A stretch of DNA of 64,000 nucleotides. Source: Zobellia nedashkovskayae. GTDB lineage: Bacteria; Bacteroidota; Bacteroidia; Flavobacteriales; Flavobacteriaceae. The DNA is taken from positions 1,364,001 to 1,428,000 of the forward strand of contig NZ_JADDXR010000002.1 of assembly GCF_015330125.1 (NCBI RefSeq). Direction: 5' to 3'. The notes below the pieces were generated by a model that saw only the letters and a list, made by a program, of their open reading frames with translations, had not been told where the DNA came from and did not search any database. A program made the translations under genes and the position numbers. Shown here in pieces: positions 26,776-34,390 of the stretch; the first letter of the stretch is position 1, and each line of letters opens with the position of its first letter.

Positions 26776-27606
26776 TTATGACTGCTTTTTAAGAATATAG
26801 ATTACTGAAGAAGGTTGCCCATTGAAAACAGCAACACTATTTGACCATAGGCCAACAAAAAAAGCTTTGATGAAATTTTGTTTGCCTGTTTTGTATTTCT
26901 CAGAAAGTATGGAAACATAAAAAGCATCAAACCACATGGGTTTTGTTTTTACTAATTCCATATCGTGTTTGGCAAATACTCTTTTTATTGCATCTTTCGA
27001 AAAATGCCAAAGGTGTCTTGGCACATCATAGGCTGCCCAAAATTCTTTATAATGTTTTGCGTCGTAAGATTTAAAATTAGGAACGGCAATAATGAGCGTA
27101 CCATCATCTTCTAACCGATTCAGGATATTTATAATTTGCTTATCTAAATTTGGCAAGTGCTCCAGAACATGCCAAAGCGTAATAACCTGAAATTTGGAGT
27201 TGGGCAATTCCTCTATATTAGAAAGCAACTCCATTTTTTTTTGAAGTGAGCGAGCCCTTGCATCTTCACTTGGCTCTATTCCTTGAACTGACCATTCTCT
27301 GTTTTTGGCTTCCAACAAAAAGTCTCCAGTTCCAGCACCAAAATCCAACAAGGTTTTATTCTTGTTTGCATACTTATTTATCAAAGCCACTTTCTGAGCC
27401 AAACTAAATTTCTTGACCGCTTGATACATTTTATCAAGAAGAGATTTAGAAGCGTCTGTATGTGAAATATAGGCATCACTTTCGTAATACTTATGAAGAT
27501 TTTTTGGTTGGGGTTTGGTCACCAACATTTCTAGTTCTTCATCTAAAAGTAATTCAAAGTTTTCACCAGAAATTGAGAAGTCCTTAATTTTTAAAAACGG
27601 TTTCAT
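26776..27606 (-). CDS. class I SAM-dependent methyltransferase
   Basis: 276 residues, ATG start. LLDFGAGTGDFLLEAK is the SAM-binding glycine loop, GIEPSEDAR the acidic second strand, and FQVITLWHVLEHLPN the motif typical of UbiG-like enzymes (methyltransferase type 11/23). The first ~60 residues (HKYYESDAYISHTD) occur in a Bacteroidota subgroup found near glycan genes. The substrate is unknown. Its start overlaps the end of the preceding lipoprotein gene by 23 bp. Confidence 0.87.
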   Translation of the reverse strand: MKPFLKIKDFSISGENFELLLDEELEMLVTKPQPKNLHKYYESDAYISHTDASKSLLDKMYQAVKKFSLAQKVALINKYANKNKTLLDFGAGTGDFLLEAKNREWSVQGIEPSEDARARSLQKKMELLSNIEELPNSKFQVITLWHVLEHLPNLDKQIINILNRLEDDGTLIIAVPNFKSYDAKHYKEFWAAYDVPRHLWHFSKDAIKRVFAKHDMELVKTKPMWFDAFYVSILSEKYKTGKQNFIKAFFVGLWSNSVAVFNGQPSSVIYILKKQS

Positions 27607-28117
27607 TATAGTTGTGCGTGGTAAGATATTCCTTTTTGAGAGTCCGAAGATAATTTAAAACTGGCTCTCTAGAAAACGAATCTTGATGAAGGCAATCTTT
27701 TTCTTTATCACTGTACACTTCAATAGCAATATACCAATTATCGGTTCGCGACATATCTTCACTATCAACATTATTATCATCTCCTTCATTATCTAATGCA
27801 GCATTCAAAGTTGCTCTAAAAATTGCAGGTGCTAAATTTAAAACCTTAGATAGAATGTCAATCTCATAAAAAGCAAAAATGTAGTTTTCACCTTCAATAA
27901 GAAACGGGATATCATCGTAGACATTTTCATCATTCAACATAAACTTTGTGTTCACATAATTGTAAAAATGTCCCGCATCTTTCGGGGCCTCAAATATGAA
28001 CATGGTCCGTTTAGAAAGACTTCTTTTAAATTTCTTTCCCTTGGTTAATTTATTGTCTTTTATCGTCGGTGCAATTCTGGCGGGAATACAAGAATGAACT
28101 ATTAAGGCGAAGCACAA
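27584..28117 (-). CDS. hypothetical lipoprotein, start uncertain
   Basis: I do not recognise the family. The frame is open from 28117, where a TTG would give MCFALIVHSCIPARIAP, too short and uncharged for a signal peptide although VHSC looks like a lipobox. An ATG at 28137 in the next frame gives MKPTLLVCAS before a stop. Joined, the two would make a normal lipoprotein signal, so a one-base indel or sequencing error near 28105-28115 is possible. The mature part is soluble, with basic RSLSKRTMFIFEAPKD early and an acidic patch EGDDNNVDSEDMSR. Its end overlaps the methyltransferase start by 23 bp, so the two are co-translated. Confidence 0.6.
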   Translation of the reverse strand: MCFALIVHSCIPARIAPTIKDNKLTKGKKFKRSLSKRTMFIFEAPKDAGHFYNYVNTKFMLNDENVYDDIPFLIEGENYIFAFYEIDILSKVLNLAPAIFRATLNAALDNEGDDNNVDSEDMSRTDNWYIAIEVYSDKEKDCLHQDSFSREPVLNYLRTLKKEYLTTHNYNETVFKN

Positions 28118-28232
28118 ACAAGAAGAGTAGGTTTCATTTCCGAGTCCGTTTTTGTTTAAAATTATACTGCAATAAAAACTGAGCCTAAAGCAATTTTAAG
28201 ACATTGCATTCGTTCTATATTAAGGGAAAAGA

Positions 28233-28284
28233 AAAAGGATTTCTTGTTAATCCTGACAATAGGACAAAACGAGAAACCCTTTTA
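28233..28284 (-). terminator. possible terminator of mnmG
   Basis: On the minus strand a 12-bp stem (one G-U pair) with a 27-base loop precedes a T-rich tract, about 150 bp beyond the mnmG stop. The long loop makes this tentative. The rest of the 28118-28431 gap holds the parS-like site and no clear gene. Confidence 0.4.
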
Positions 28285-28407
28285 TTTTAAATACTTCTTA
28301 ACCGCAACATACAAATCTCCAGCACGCCTCTTATTGGCCATGGAGCATATATCGCTATTATAGCACCGTGTTATTTTTATTAAGAAAATAGCATGGAAGA
28401 TACACAT

Positions 28408-28421
28408 GTTCCACGTGGAAC
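28408..28421. promoter_or_regulatory. parS-like palindrome downstream of mnmG
   Basis: GTTCCACGTGGAAC is a perfect 14-bp palindrome, 10 bp after the mnmG stop. It is the Bacteroidota-type variant of the ParB-binding parS site (TGTTTCACGTGAAACA in Bacillus). The same 14 bases occur again at 30380-30393. Confidence 0.8.
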
Positions 28422-28431
28422 GTTGCTGAAT

Positions 28432-30300
28432 TTATCTTCCTAAGTAAACTAAAAGCACACTAATATCTGAAGGATTCACGCCACTTACTCTAGCCGCCTG
28501 AGCTATCGTTACTGGTCGAATAGCATTCAGTTTTTCTCGTGCTTCATAAGACAAAGATTTAAGATTCGAGTAATCAAAATTAGCAGGTATCTTTACATTT
28601 TCAAGACGCAATAACTTGTCTGCATTGTTCTTTTCTTTTGCTATATAACCGGAATATTTAACTTGAATTTCCGTCTGTTCTAGCACTTCCCTATCCAGAT
28701 TATTCTCTTCTACGAAACCAGAAACCGCCTCTAATTGAAGCATGTGATTCATGGTTACTTTTGGCCTAGAAAAGACTTTGAACATCTTATCAGATTGTTT
28801 AACTAAAGCAGAATCAACGCTATCCAAAATTGGATTTACCTCTTCCGGCTTAACACTAGTCTCTCTAAAAAAGTTAACGAAAGAATCAGACTTTAACTCC
28901 TTCTCCTCCATTCTAATTAAGCGTTCTTTTTTAGCTAAACCTATTTCATAACCTTTAGGCGTAAGTCTTAAATCCGCGTTATCCTGACGTAACAAAGTTC
29001 TATATTCTGCCCTAGAAGTAAACATGCGATAAGGCTCTTCCGTGCCCTTCGTAATCAAATCATCTATAAGAACACCTATGTACGCTTCATCTCTTTTTAA
29101 TATAAAATCCTCTTTCTCATTAACCTTAAGATGGGCATTTATACCCGCCATTAAACCTTGTGAAGCTGCTTCCTCATAACCTGTAGTTCCATTAATCTGA
29201 CCAGCGAAATACAAATTTTCAACCAGCTTAGTTTCTAGCGTATGCTTCAACTGTGTAGGCGGAAAATAATCATATTCTATTGCATAACCAGGTCTAAAAA
29301 ACTTAACCTTTTCAAACCCCTTTACAGTACGCAAAGCTTTAAATTGAACATCCTCTGGCAAAGAAGTAGAAAAGCCATTTACATAAACTTCTACCGTATC
29401 CCAACCTTCTGGTTCAACAAAAATCTGGTGACTATTCTTATCAGCAAAACGATTAATTTTGTCTTCTATAGAAGGACAATAACGTGGTCCAACACTTTTT
29501 ATTCTACCGTTGAACATAGGTGAACGATCGAATCCTTCACGCAATACATCGTGAACTAATTCACTTGTGTGCGTCAAAAAACAGTCCCGCTGTGTAGTTA
29601 AAACTGGCGTCTTTAAATAAGAGAATTTTTCAGGAATAGCATCCCCAGGCTGAGGAGTCATAACAGAATAATCCAAAGAACGCCCATCAACTCTTGGCGG
29701 CGTTCCGGTTTTCATACGACCACTTTCAAACCCTAATTGTAATAATTGCTCTGTGATTCCGGTCGCAGCTTTCTCTCCTGCTCTACCTCCACCAAACTGT
29801 TTTTCTCCAATATGAATGAGTCCATTTAGAAAAGTACCATTCGTTAGGATAACAGATTTAGCTCTAATATCTATACCAAGAGAACTCTTTACACCTACTG
29901 CTTTTCCATTCTCAATTAGCAAACCGCTAACCATTTCTTGATAGAAATCTACACCTGGTATATTCTCTAAAGCCAAACGCCACTCTTCAGCAAACCGCAT
30001 ACGATCACTCTGAGCACGTGGACTCCACATTGCAGGTCCTTTTGATTTGTTCAACATTTTAAATTGAATAGCAGACTTATCCGTGATAATTCCACTCATT
30101 CCACCCAATGCATCTATCTCACGAACTATCTGTCCTTTAGCAATTCCTCCCATAGCGGGATTACAGGACATCTGACCGATGGTCTGTAAATTCATGGTAA
30201 CCAAAAGGGTTTTTGAACCCATATTTCCAGCTGCAGCTGCAGCCTCTGCTCCCGCATGACCACCACCAACAACTATAACATCATACTCCTCTCCAAACAT
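28432..30300 (-). CDS. mnmG: tRNA uridine-5-carboxymethylaminomethyl(34) synthesis enzyme MnmG (GidA)
   Basis: 622 residues, ATG start. With MnmE it modifies the wobble uridine of several tRNAs using FAD and methylene-tetrahydrofolate. VIVVGGGHAGAEAAAAA is the FAD-binding loop, SCNPAMGGIAKGQIVREIDALGG the family signature, and GTPPRVDGRSLD and FAGQINGTTGYEEAASQGL are strongly conserved. The length is normal. It lies 74 bp after ybeY and is flanked on both sides by parS-like palindromes. Confidence 0.98.
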   Translation of the reverse strand: MFGEEYDVIVVGGGHAGAEAAAAAGNMGSKTLLVTMNLQTIGQMSCNPAMGGIAKGQIVREIDALGGMSGIITDKSAIQFKMLNKSKGPAMWSPRAQSDRMRFAEEWRLALENIPGVDFYQEMVSGLLIENGKAVGVKSSLGIDIRAKSVILTNGTFLNGLIHIGEKQFGGGRAGEKAATGITEQLLQLGFESGRMKTGTPPRVDGRSLDYSVMTPQPGDAIPEKFSYLKTPVLTTQRDCFLTHTSELVHDVLREGFDRSPMFNGRIKSVGPRYCPSIEDKINRFADKNSHQIFVEPEGWDTVEVYVNGFSTSLPEDVQFKALRTVKGFEKVKFFRPGYAIEYDYFPPTQLKHTLETKLVENLYFAGQINGTTGYEEAASQGLMAGINAHLKVNEKEDFILKRDEAYIGVLIDDLITKGTEEPYRMFTSRAEYRTLLRQDNADLRLTPKGYEIGLAKKERLIRMEEKELKSDSFVNFFRETSVKPEEVNPILDSVDSALVKQSDKMFKVFSRPKVTMNHMLQLEAVSGFVEENNLDREVLEQTEIQVKYSGYIAKEKNNADKLLRLENVKIPANFDYSNLKSLSYEAREKLNAIRPVTIAQAARVSGVNPSDISVLLVYLGR

Positions 30301-30374
30301 CTCTTCTCCTATATAAAATGTGACTACTCTCTAAACTATAAATACTAAACTAAGTAAAAAGCAAATGGTATATT

Positions 30375-30794
30375 CTATTGTTCCACGTGGAACAATTTGA
30401 TTTTCTCATTCTCTTTACTCCGCATTAAAGCAACTTCATCTTCTGATTTGTCTTTAAAACCAAAAAGATGTAACACACCATGTGCCATAACTCTAAGGAT
30501 TTCTTCCTCAAAAATTATATTAAATTCATGGGCATTATCCTTAACCCTATCTATAGATATAAAAATATCGCCAGCAATGAGTTTATCCTCTGTATAATCA
30601 AACGTCAAAATGTCTGTATACGTATCGTGATCTAGGTATTTTTTATTCATTTCCAAAACCTCTTCATCACCGCAAAAAACATAATCAATCCGATTTAGTA
30701 CACCCCCTTCTGAATCTATGACTGTTGAAAGCCAATCAGTAAACTTTTGTTCGTTCTCTAAGGAAAAATTGGTATTATAATGAAACTCAATCAT
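30375..30794 (-). CDS. ybeY: endoribonuclease YbeY (rRNA maturation)
   Basis: 139 residues, ATG start. A metal-dependent RNase acting on 16S rRNA 3' maturation and ribosome quality control. The motif is AHGVLHLFGFKDKSEDE; two zinc-binding His residues are present, while the position of the third His in E. coli YbeY is Asp. I recall the same change in other Bacteroidota. The start overlaps the DUF4175 gene end by 8 bp. Codons for the C-terminal LFHVEQ contain the parS-like palindrome. Confidence 0.92.
   Translation of the reverse strand: MIEFHYNTNFSLENEQKFTDWLSTVIDSEGGVLNRIDYVFCGDEEVLEMNKKYLDHDTYTDILTFDYTEDKLIAGDIFISIDRVKDNAHEFNIIFEEEILRVMAHGVLHLFGFKDKSEDEVALMRSKENEKIKLFHVEQ
30378..30395. promoter_or_regulatory. 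parS-like palindrome inside the 3' end of ybeY
   Basis: TTGTTCCACGTGGAACAA is a perfect 18-bp palindrome encoding the last residues of YbeY. It contains the same 14-base core as the site at 28408, 1.97 kb away. Sites of this form bind ParB (Spo0J) and cluster near chromosome origins. parA and parB are not in the window. Confidence 0.82.
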
Positions 30795-33700
30795 TGCTTT
30801 TAAAGTATTCTTTAACCTTGTTTTGAAAATTTTGGTGCAAAGGTAAGCTTTGTCGATTTAAAATCTCAATTTCATTCCGATAATTCTCTAATAATGAGGG
30901 TTTAGTAGTAATGGGGTTTTGAAACTGATTGGTATTTGTATTACTCTCCCTTTCTGGTTTCTTGCCCTGTTTTAAGGCTGCATTCTCAAGTTTCAGCATT
31001 TGATACTGAATGTTATTAATTTTAGATTGGCTACGCTGAGTAACCCCATTTTCAAGTAAGTCATTCTCAAAATCTTCCATCTGCTTAATGAGCTTTTGAG
31101 CTAGTTGCTTATCTTCAGCATGCATCATGTCCTTAAGCTGCTGTTCCAATTGGCCACGTAACATTTGCTGCTCTTTGTAAATTTCATAAATCTCCTGCAA
31201 TTCAGCTTCGGACGGTCCGTTACCCCCCTGTCCAGATTCTCCACCTTGTTCTTGACCTCCTTTACCTCGGCCATTTTTACCTTCGCCTCCTTCACCCTTA
31301 CTTCCACCTTGTCCTTCTCCTGCTTTTTCGCCTTCACCTTTTTTGGAATCTCCTTCACCCTCACCTTCTTCCGTTCCCTTTCCTTTTTCACCTTTACCTT
31401 CACCTTTTCCAGCCTTACCTTCTCCGGGTTTTCCTTCACCAGGTTTACCCATACCGTCCATCTTCTCTTTTAACTCTTGTTGTCCCTTAATTATGTCCGG
31501 CAACTGAAAACCTTCGCCCTCTCCTTGCCCTTCTCCAGACATCATACTCTGTTCCATATTATCCAAAATATTAGCAAGAAAATCTGCTAAACTATTAGAT
31601 GCACTCAACACATATTTTTGATATGATACACCTTGGTATATTTGATTCTCAGCTACGCTCTCCAAGGTCTTATCAACATTATAATACACTTCGGTAATTT
31701 GCTCATTAACAAACTCAGAAAGTTCTGCACGTCTTAAGGACAATGCAAAAAGACTATCATCTACATGTTCAAAAAGTTCACGAAGTTCTTGTTGTTTATG
31801 AATAGCGTTAGAAAACTGTGGACTGTCAGAATCAACATCCTCTAAACTATCGTACAACAACTCTTGTTTAAAAGAGAAAGTGATTAGATTATCCAGTATT
31901 TGTCGAAGCATTTCCGCGTCTTCAGTCATGGTAGACTCGCTACCACCTCCGGCAGAAGACTTACTTAACTGCTCGCCCATTTCCTTCATTTTTTGGGCAG
32001 CAGACTTCTGCTTTTGTTCTGCTTTCTTAGAGGATTCCTCCTTTTCCTGTGCTTTAGATTCTTCTGATTCTTGCTTTTCGAACTCTTTTAAAGCCTCTCC
32101 TTGCTCTTTCTTGACATCACCCTCCTTATCTTCGTCGCGGTCTAAATCAAGCGGCTTCTTTAGGTCCTCGTTATCTTTCTGAAGTTCATCCAACTCCTTC
32201 ATTAGGTTTTCAAAGGATTTATTAAGTTTCCCTTGCTCCTCTTTTTTATTTTCCTCATCCTTATTGGAAGCAGCTTTTTCCTGTTTCTCCGCTAATTTTT
32301 CTAAATCTCGAGCCAACTGATCTACTTTCTCTGTAATATAATACCGTTTGGTCAATTCCAACAACTGCTCAAGATTACGCTTGCTACTTTGCTGCTTCTT
32401 ACCCAACTCTTCCAACCGTTTTGAAAGCTCTTCTTTATTAATTTTATCAGCGATCTTATTTAGTTCCTCCAATAACTTCTCATTCTTCTTTGCCTGTATT
32501 TCCTGTCGTTCCAGACGTTCTTGGAGTAGTTTATTCAACTTATCGTCACTATCTAACTTATTTAGATTTTCCTTCAGCTGCTTACTGAATTTTTCCATTT
32601 GACTCTCCTGCTGTTGCTGCTTCTTCAAAAAATCCTTAACCTGATTCTGATCCGTAAAATCTAACTGGCTCTTCTCTTTCTGTTCTTTATTAATATCCTT
32701 TAGGTTTTCCTGCTGTTCTTTGAACTTTTCCAAAGATTTATCAAGATTGTTAATTAACGACTGTTGCGATTCTAGTTCCTTGTTACGTAATTGATCTTCA
32801 TCCAATAAAGACAGAGAGAAGACTTGTGTTTTAGTTGATTTTCCCTTGTGGATAGCATCATTATCTACTGCTTCAAAATAGAAGCTATATTTCTTGTCTT
32901 TTTGTAATTCAAGCCCAGAAGGAAAGGTGTAATAGAACTGATTAAAATTACTATTAGGGCTGCTTAATGATATAGTTTGCTTGTTTTCAGGATTATCATC
33001 AGCATAACAAACTAATTTTATACTCTTCAGTTTATAATCATCTGAAGCCTCACCAGCGTAATACGCAACATTAGGGTTAAGTGAGTCTAAGACTTGTTTA
33101 ACTTTTATAGCTGGGTAAGCATCTCTAATTACTGTGAACTGATACCCCAGTTTCTCATAATCAACTACATTCTCATTAGAAGTTGTAACCTCATATTCAA
33201 GGTCTGTATATACCCGTTTATCTAAAGAAAATATACCTTTATCGTTTGAAAAATCCTGAACAGAATCCTTAGTAACTAAATGAATGGTTTTTGTATTCTC
33301 CCCGGCTATTCTCCAAGTAACCTTAGTGCCCTCTGGAAATAGTGCATTCCCCGTACTCTTTAAGGTTTCAGATGGTCTACCTGTATAACTAGGGTAATCC
33401 AATTTCATTTGAAAATCTCCTATAACTGGGGTCTTAAGCACCTTTAAATCATAAGCTCTTGAGCGAATTCCGTTAGCCAAGAAGTAAAATTCCACGCTTT
33501 TTAATGGCGGAGTAAATGTATATCGGTACCGACCGTTATTTTCCTGTAGAACGGATTGCTTGCCATCAATAACAATAGATACTGTTTCTGGCTTAATACT
33601 GCCTTCAGTTGTAACTTCCAGAGTATACTCTTTTGAGTCTAATACACTCATATCATTGGACATCAATAAAAATGAAAAAGGAGCCGGTGGCTCATAAGCC

Positions 33701-34260
33701 AAGTTATAGTTAACAACTCGGTCCGCAGAACCAAAAAAAGATGTGAGGTTTCCACTTATCCAAATAAACAATAGAATCACAGCCGGTACAGCTAGGTATT
33801 TTAGGTATTTAAAGTTATCCCGAAAATCTACTGCTTTAGTAAAAGGGATTAAGCTCATTCGTATACTTCGCTGATCAATACTGGCAAGTAATAATTCCGA
33901 TTGGTTTTTGTCCTCACCAAGGTCTATTAAGTTATACAGCTTATCTCCTACTTCTGGAAAATGCTTACCAATTAAAACGGACGCTTGCCTGTTGTTAATA
34001 CCTTGTTTTAATCTAAAAAGGTAAAATAAGGGAGTTAGAATGTATTTAAACAACAACCACAGCTCTATGGCTACGAATGTCAATAAAAGCACCAAACGGC
34101 CTGTAGAATTAAGCCAAAGGAGGAATTCAACCCCCAAAACAGCAAAAAAGAACAGCAAACCAAACGCTATAAAAAGCAACATGCCCTTTATGAGCATTTT
34201 GGTATAGTACTTTCTAACGAAAACATTAAGTTTCTGAAGTATATTCTGGTAACCTTCCAT
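30787..34260 (-). CDS. DUF4175 family large membrane-anchored protein
   Basis: 1,157 residues from the ATG at 34260; the open frame continues 71 codons upstream, but that part overlaps the gltX promoter. The N-terminus has three transmembrane helices (near 22-48, 55-85 and 150-165), then beta-rich extracytoplasmic repeats (~200-470), then a long Lys/Glu/Gln coiled coil (~480-760) and a helical region with a Gly/Glu/Lys-rich insert (~935-1015). The family is found in Bacteroidota before ybeY; its function is unknown. The C-terminus overlaps ybeY by 8 bp. The size and coiled coil suggest an envelope scaffold. Confidence 0.85.
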   Translation of the reverse strand: MEGYQNILQKLNVFVRKYYTKMLIKGMLLFIAFGLLFFFAVLGVEFLLWLNSTGRLVLLLTFVAIELWLLFKYILTPLFYLFRLKQGINNRQASVLIGKHFPEVGDKLYNLIDLGEDKNQSELLLASIDQRSIRMSLIPFTKAVDFRDNFKYLKYLAVPAVILLFIWISGNLTSFFGSADRVVNYNLAYEPPAPFSFLLMSNDMSVLDSKEYTLEVTTEGSIKPETVSIVIDGKQSVLQENNGRYRYTFTPPLKSVEFYFLANGIRSRAYDLKVLKTPVIGDFQMKLDYPSYTGRPSETLKSTGNALFPEGTKVTWRIAGENTKTIHLVTKDSVQDFSNDKGIFSLDKRVYTDLEYEVTTSNENVVDYEKLGYQFTVIRDAYPAIKVKQVLDSLNPNVAYYAGEASDDYKLKSIKLVCYADDNPENKQTISLSSPNSNFNQFYYTFPSGLELQKDKKYSFYFEAVDNDAIHKGKSTKTQVFSLSLLDEDQLRNKELESQQSLINNLDKSLEKFKEQQENLKDINKEQKEKSQLDFTDQNQVKDFLKKQQQQESQMEKFSKQLKENLNKLDSDDKLNKLLQERLERQEIQAKKNEKLLEELNKIADKINKEELSKRLEELGKKQQSSKRNLEQLLELTKRYYITEKVDQLARDLEKLAEKQEKAASNKDEENKKEEQGKLNKSFENLMKELDELQKDNEDLKKPLDLDRDEDKEGDVKKEQGEALKEFEKQESEESKAQEKEESSKKAEQKQKSAAQKMKEMGEQLSKSSAGGGSESTMTEDAEMLRQILDNLITFSFKQELLYDSLEDVDSDSPQFSNAIHKQQELRELFEHVDDSLFALSLRRAELSEFVNEQITEVYYNVDKTLESVAENQIYQGVSYQKYVLSASNSLADFLANILDNMEQSMMSGEGQGEGEGFQLPDIIKGQQELKEKMDGMGKPGEGKPGEGKAGKGEGKGEKGKGTEEGEGEGDSKKGEGEKAGEGQGGSKGEGGEGKNGRGKGGQEQGGESGQGGNGPSEAELQEIYEIYKEQQMLRGQLEQQLKDMMHAEDKQLAQKLIKQMEDFENDLLENGVTQRSQSKINNIQYQMLKLENAALKQGKKPERESNTNTNQFQNPITTKPSLLENYRNEIEILNRQSLPLHQNFQNKVKEYFKSND
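31215..31455 (-). repeat. low-complexity Gly/Glu/Lys coding repeat in the DUF4175 gene
   Basis: Imperfect short units of the kind GEGKPGEGKAGKGEGKGEKG run for ~80 residues, coded by runs of GGxGAAGGx/AAA codons. The purine-rich bias also opens long shadow frames on both strands. It is likely an unstructured, expandable linker. Confidence 0.85.
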
Positions 34261-34374
34261 ATAACGTAAAGATAAGGAAAAAAGCACCTGAGCATATAGC
34301 AACCAATCTATCCCATATAACCGCGGTTTAAGAAGTATACCTTTGGGAGCTAGGGTGCTTTTTATACCTTTGCG

Positions 34375-34382
34375 CCATAAAT
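34375..34382 (+). promoter_or_regulatory. candidate -7 box for gltX
   Basis: TACCTTTG matches TAnnTTTG and ends 8 bp before the ATG at 34391, so the leader would be only a few bases. A second TACCTTTG lies at 34338-34345. Confidence 0.45.
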
Positions 34383-34390
34383 TTTTAGCC

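Noticed and set aside
28285..28345. 19-codon minus-strand frame MANKRRAGDLYVAVKKYLK between mnmG and the small lipoprotein
   Set aside because: Basic and in frame, but too short to support; it may be a gene remnant or chance.
30011..30024. CACGTGGA core inside mnmG considered as a third parS site
   Set aside because: Only the central eight bases fit; the flanking bases needed for the palindrome are absent.
31125..32602. Open frames on both strands over the DUF4175 coiled coil and Gly/Glu/Lys region
   Set aside because: They arise from biased purine-rich codons of the real gene and show only low-complexity sequence.
32815..32835. Single DnaA-box-like TATCCACAA (minus strand) in the DUF4175 gene
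   Set aside because: One near-match in coding DNA without neighbours or an AT-rich unwinding element does not make an origin.
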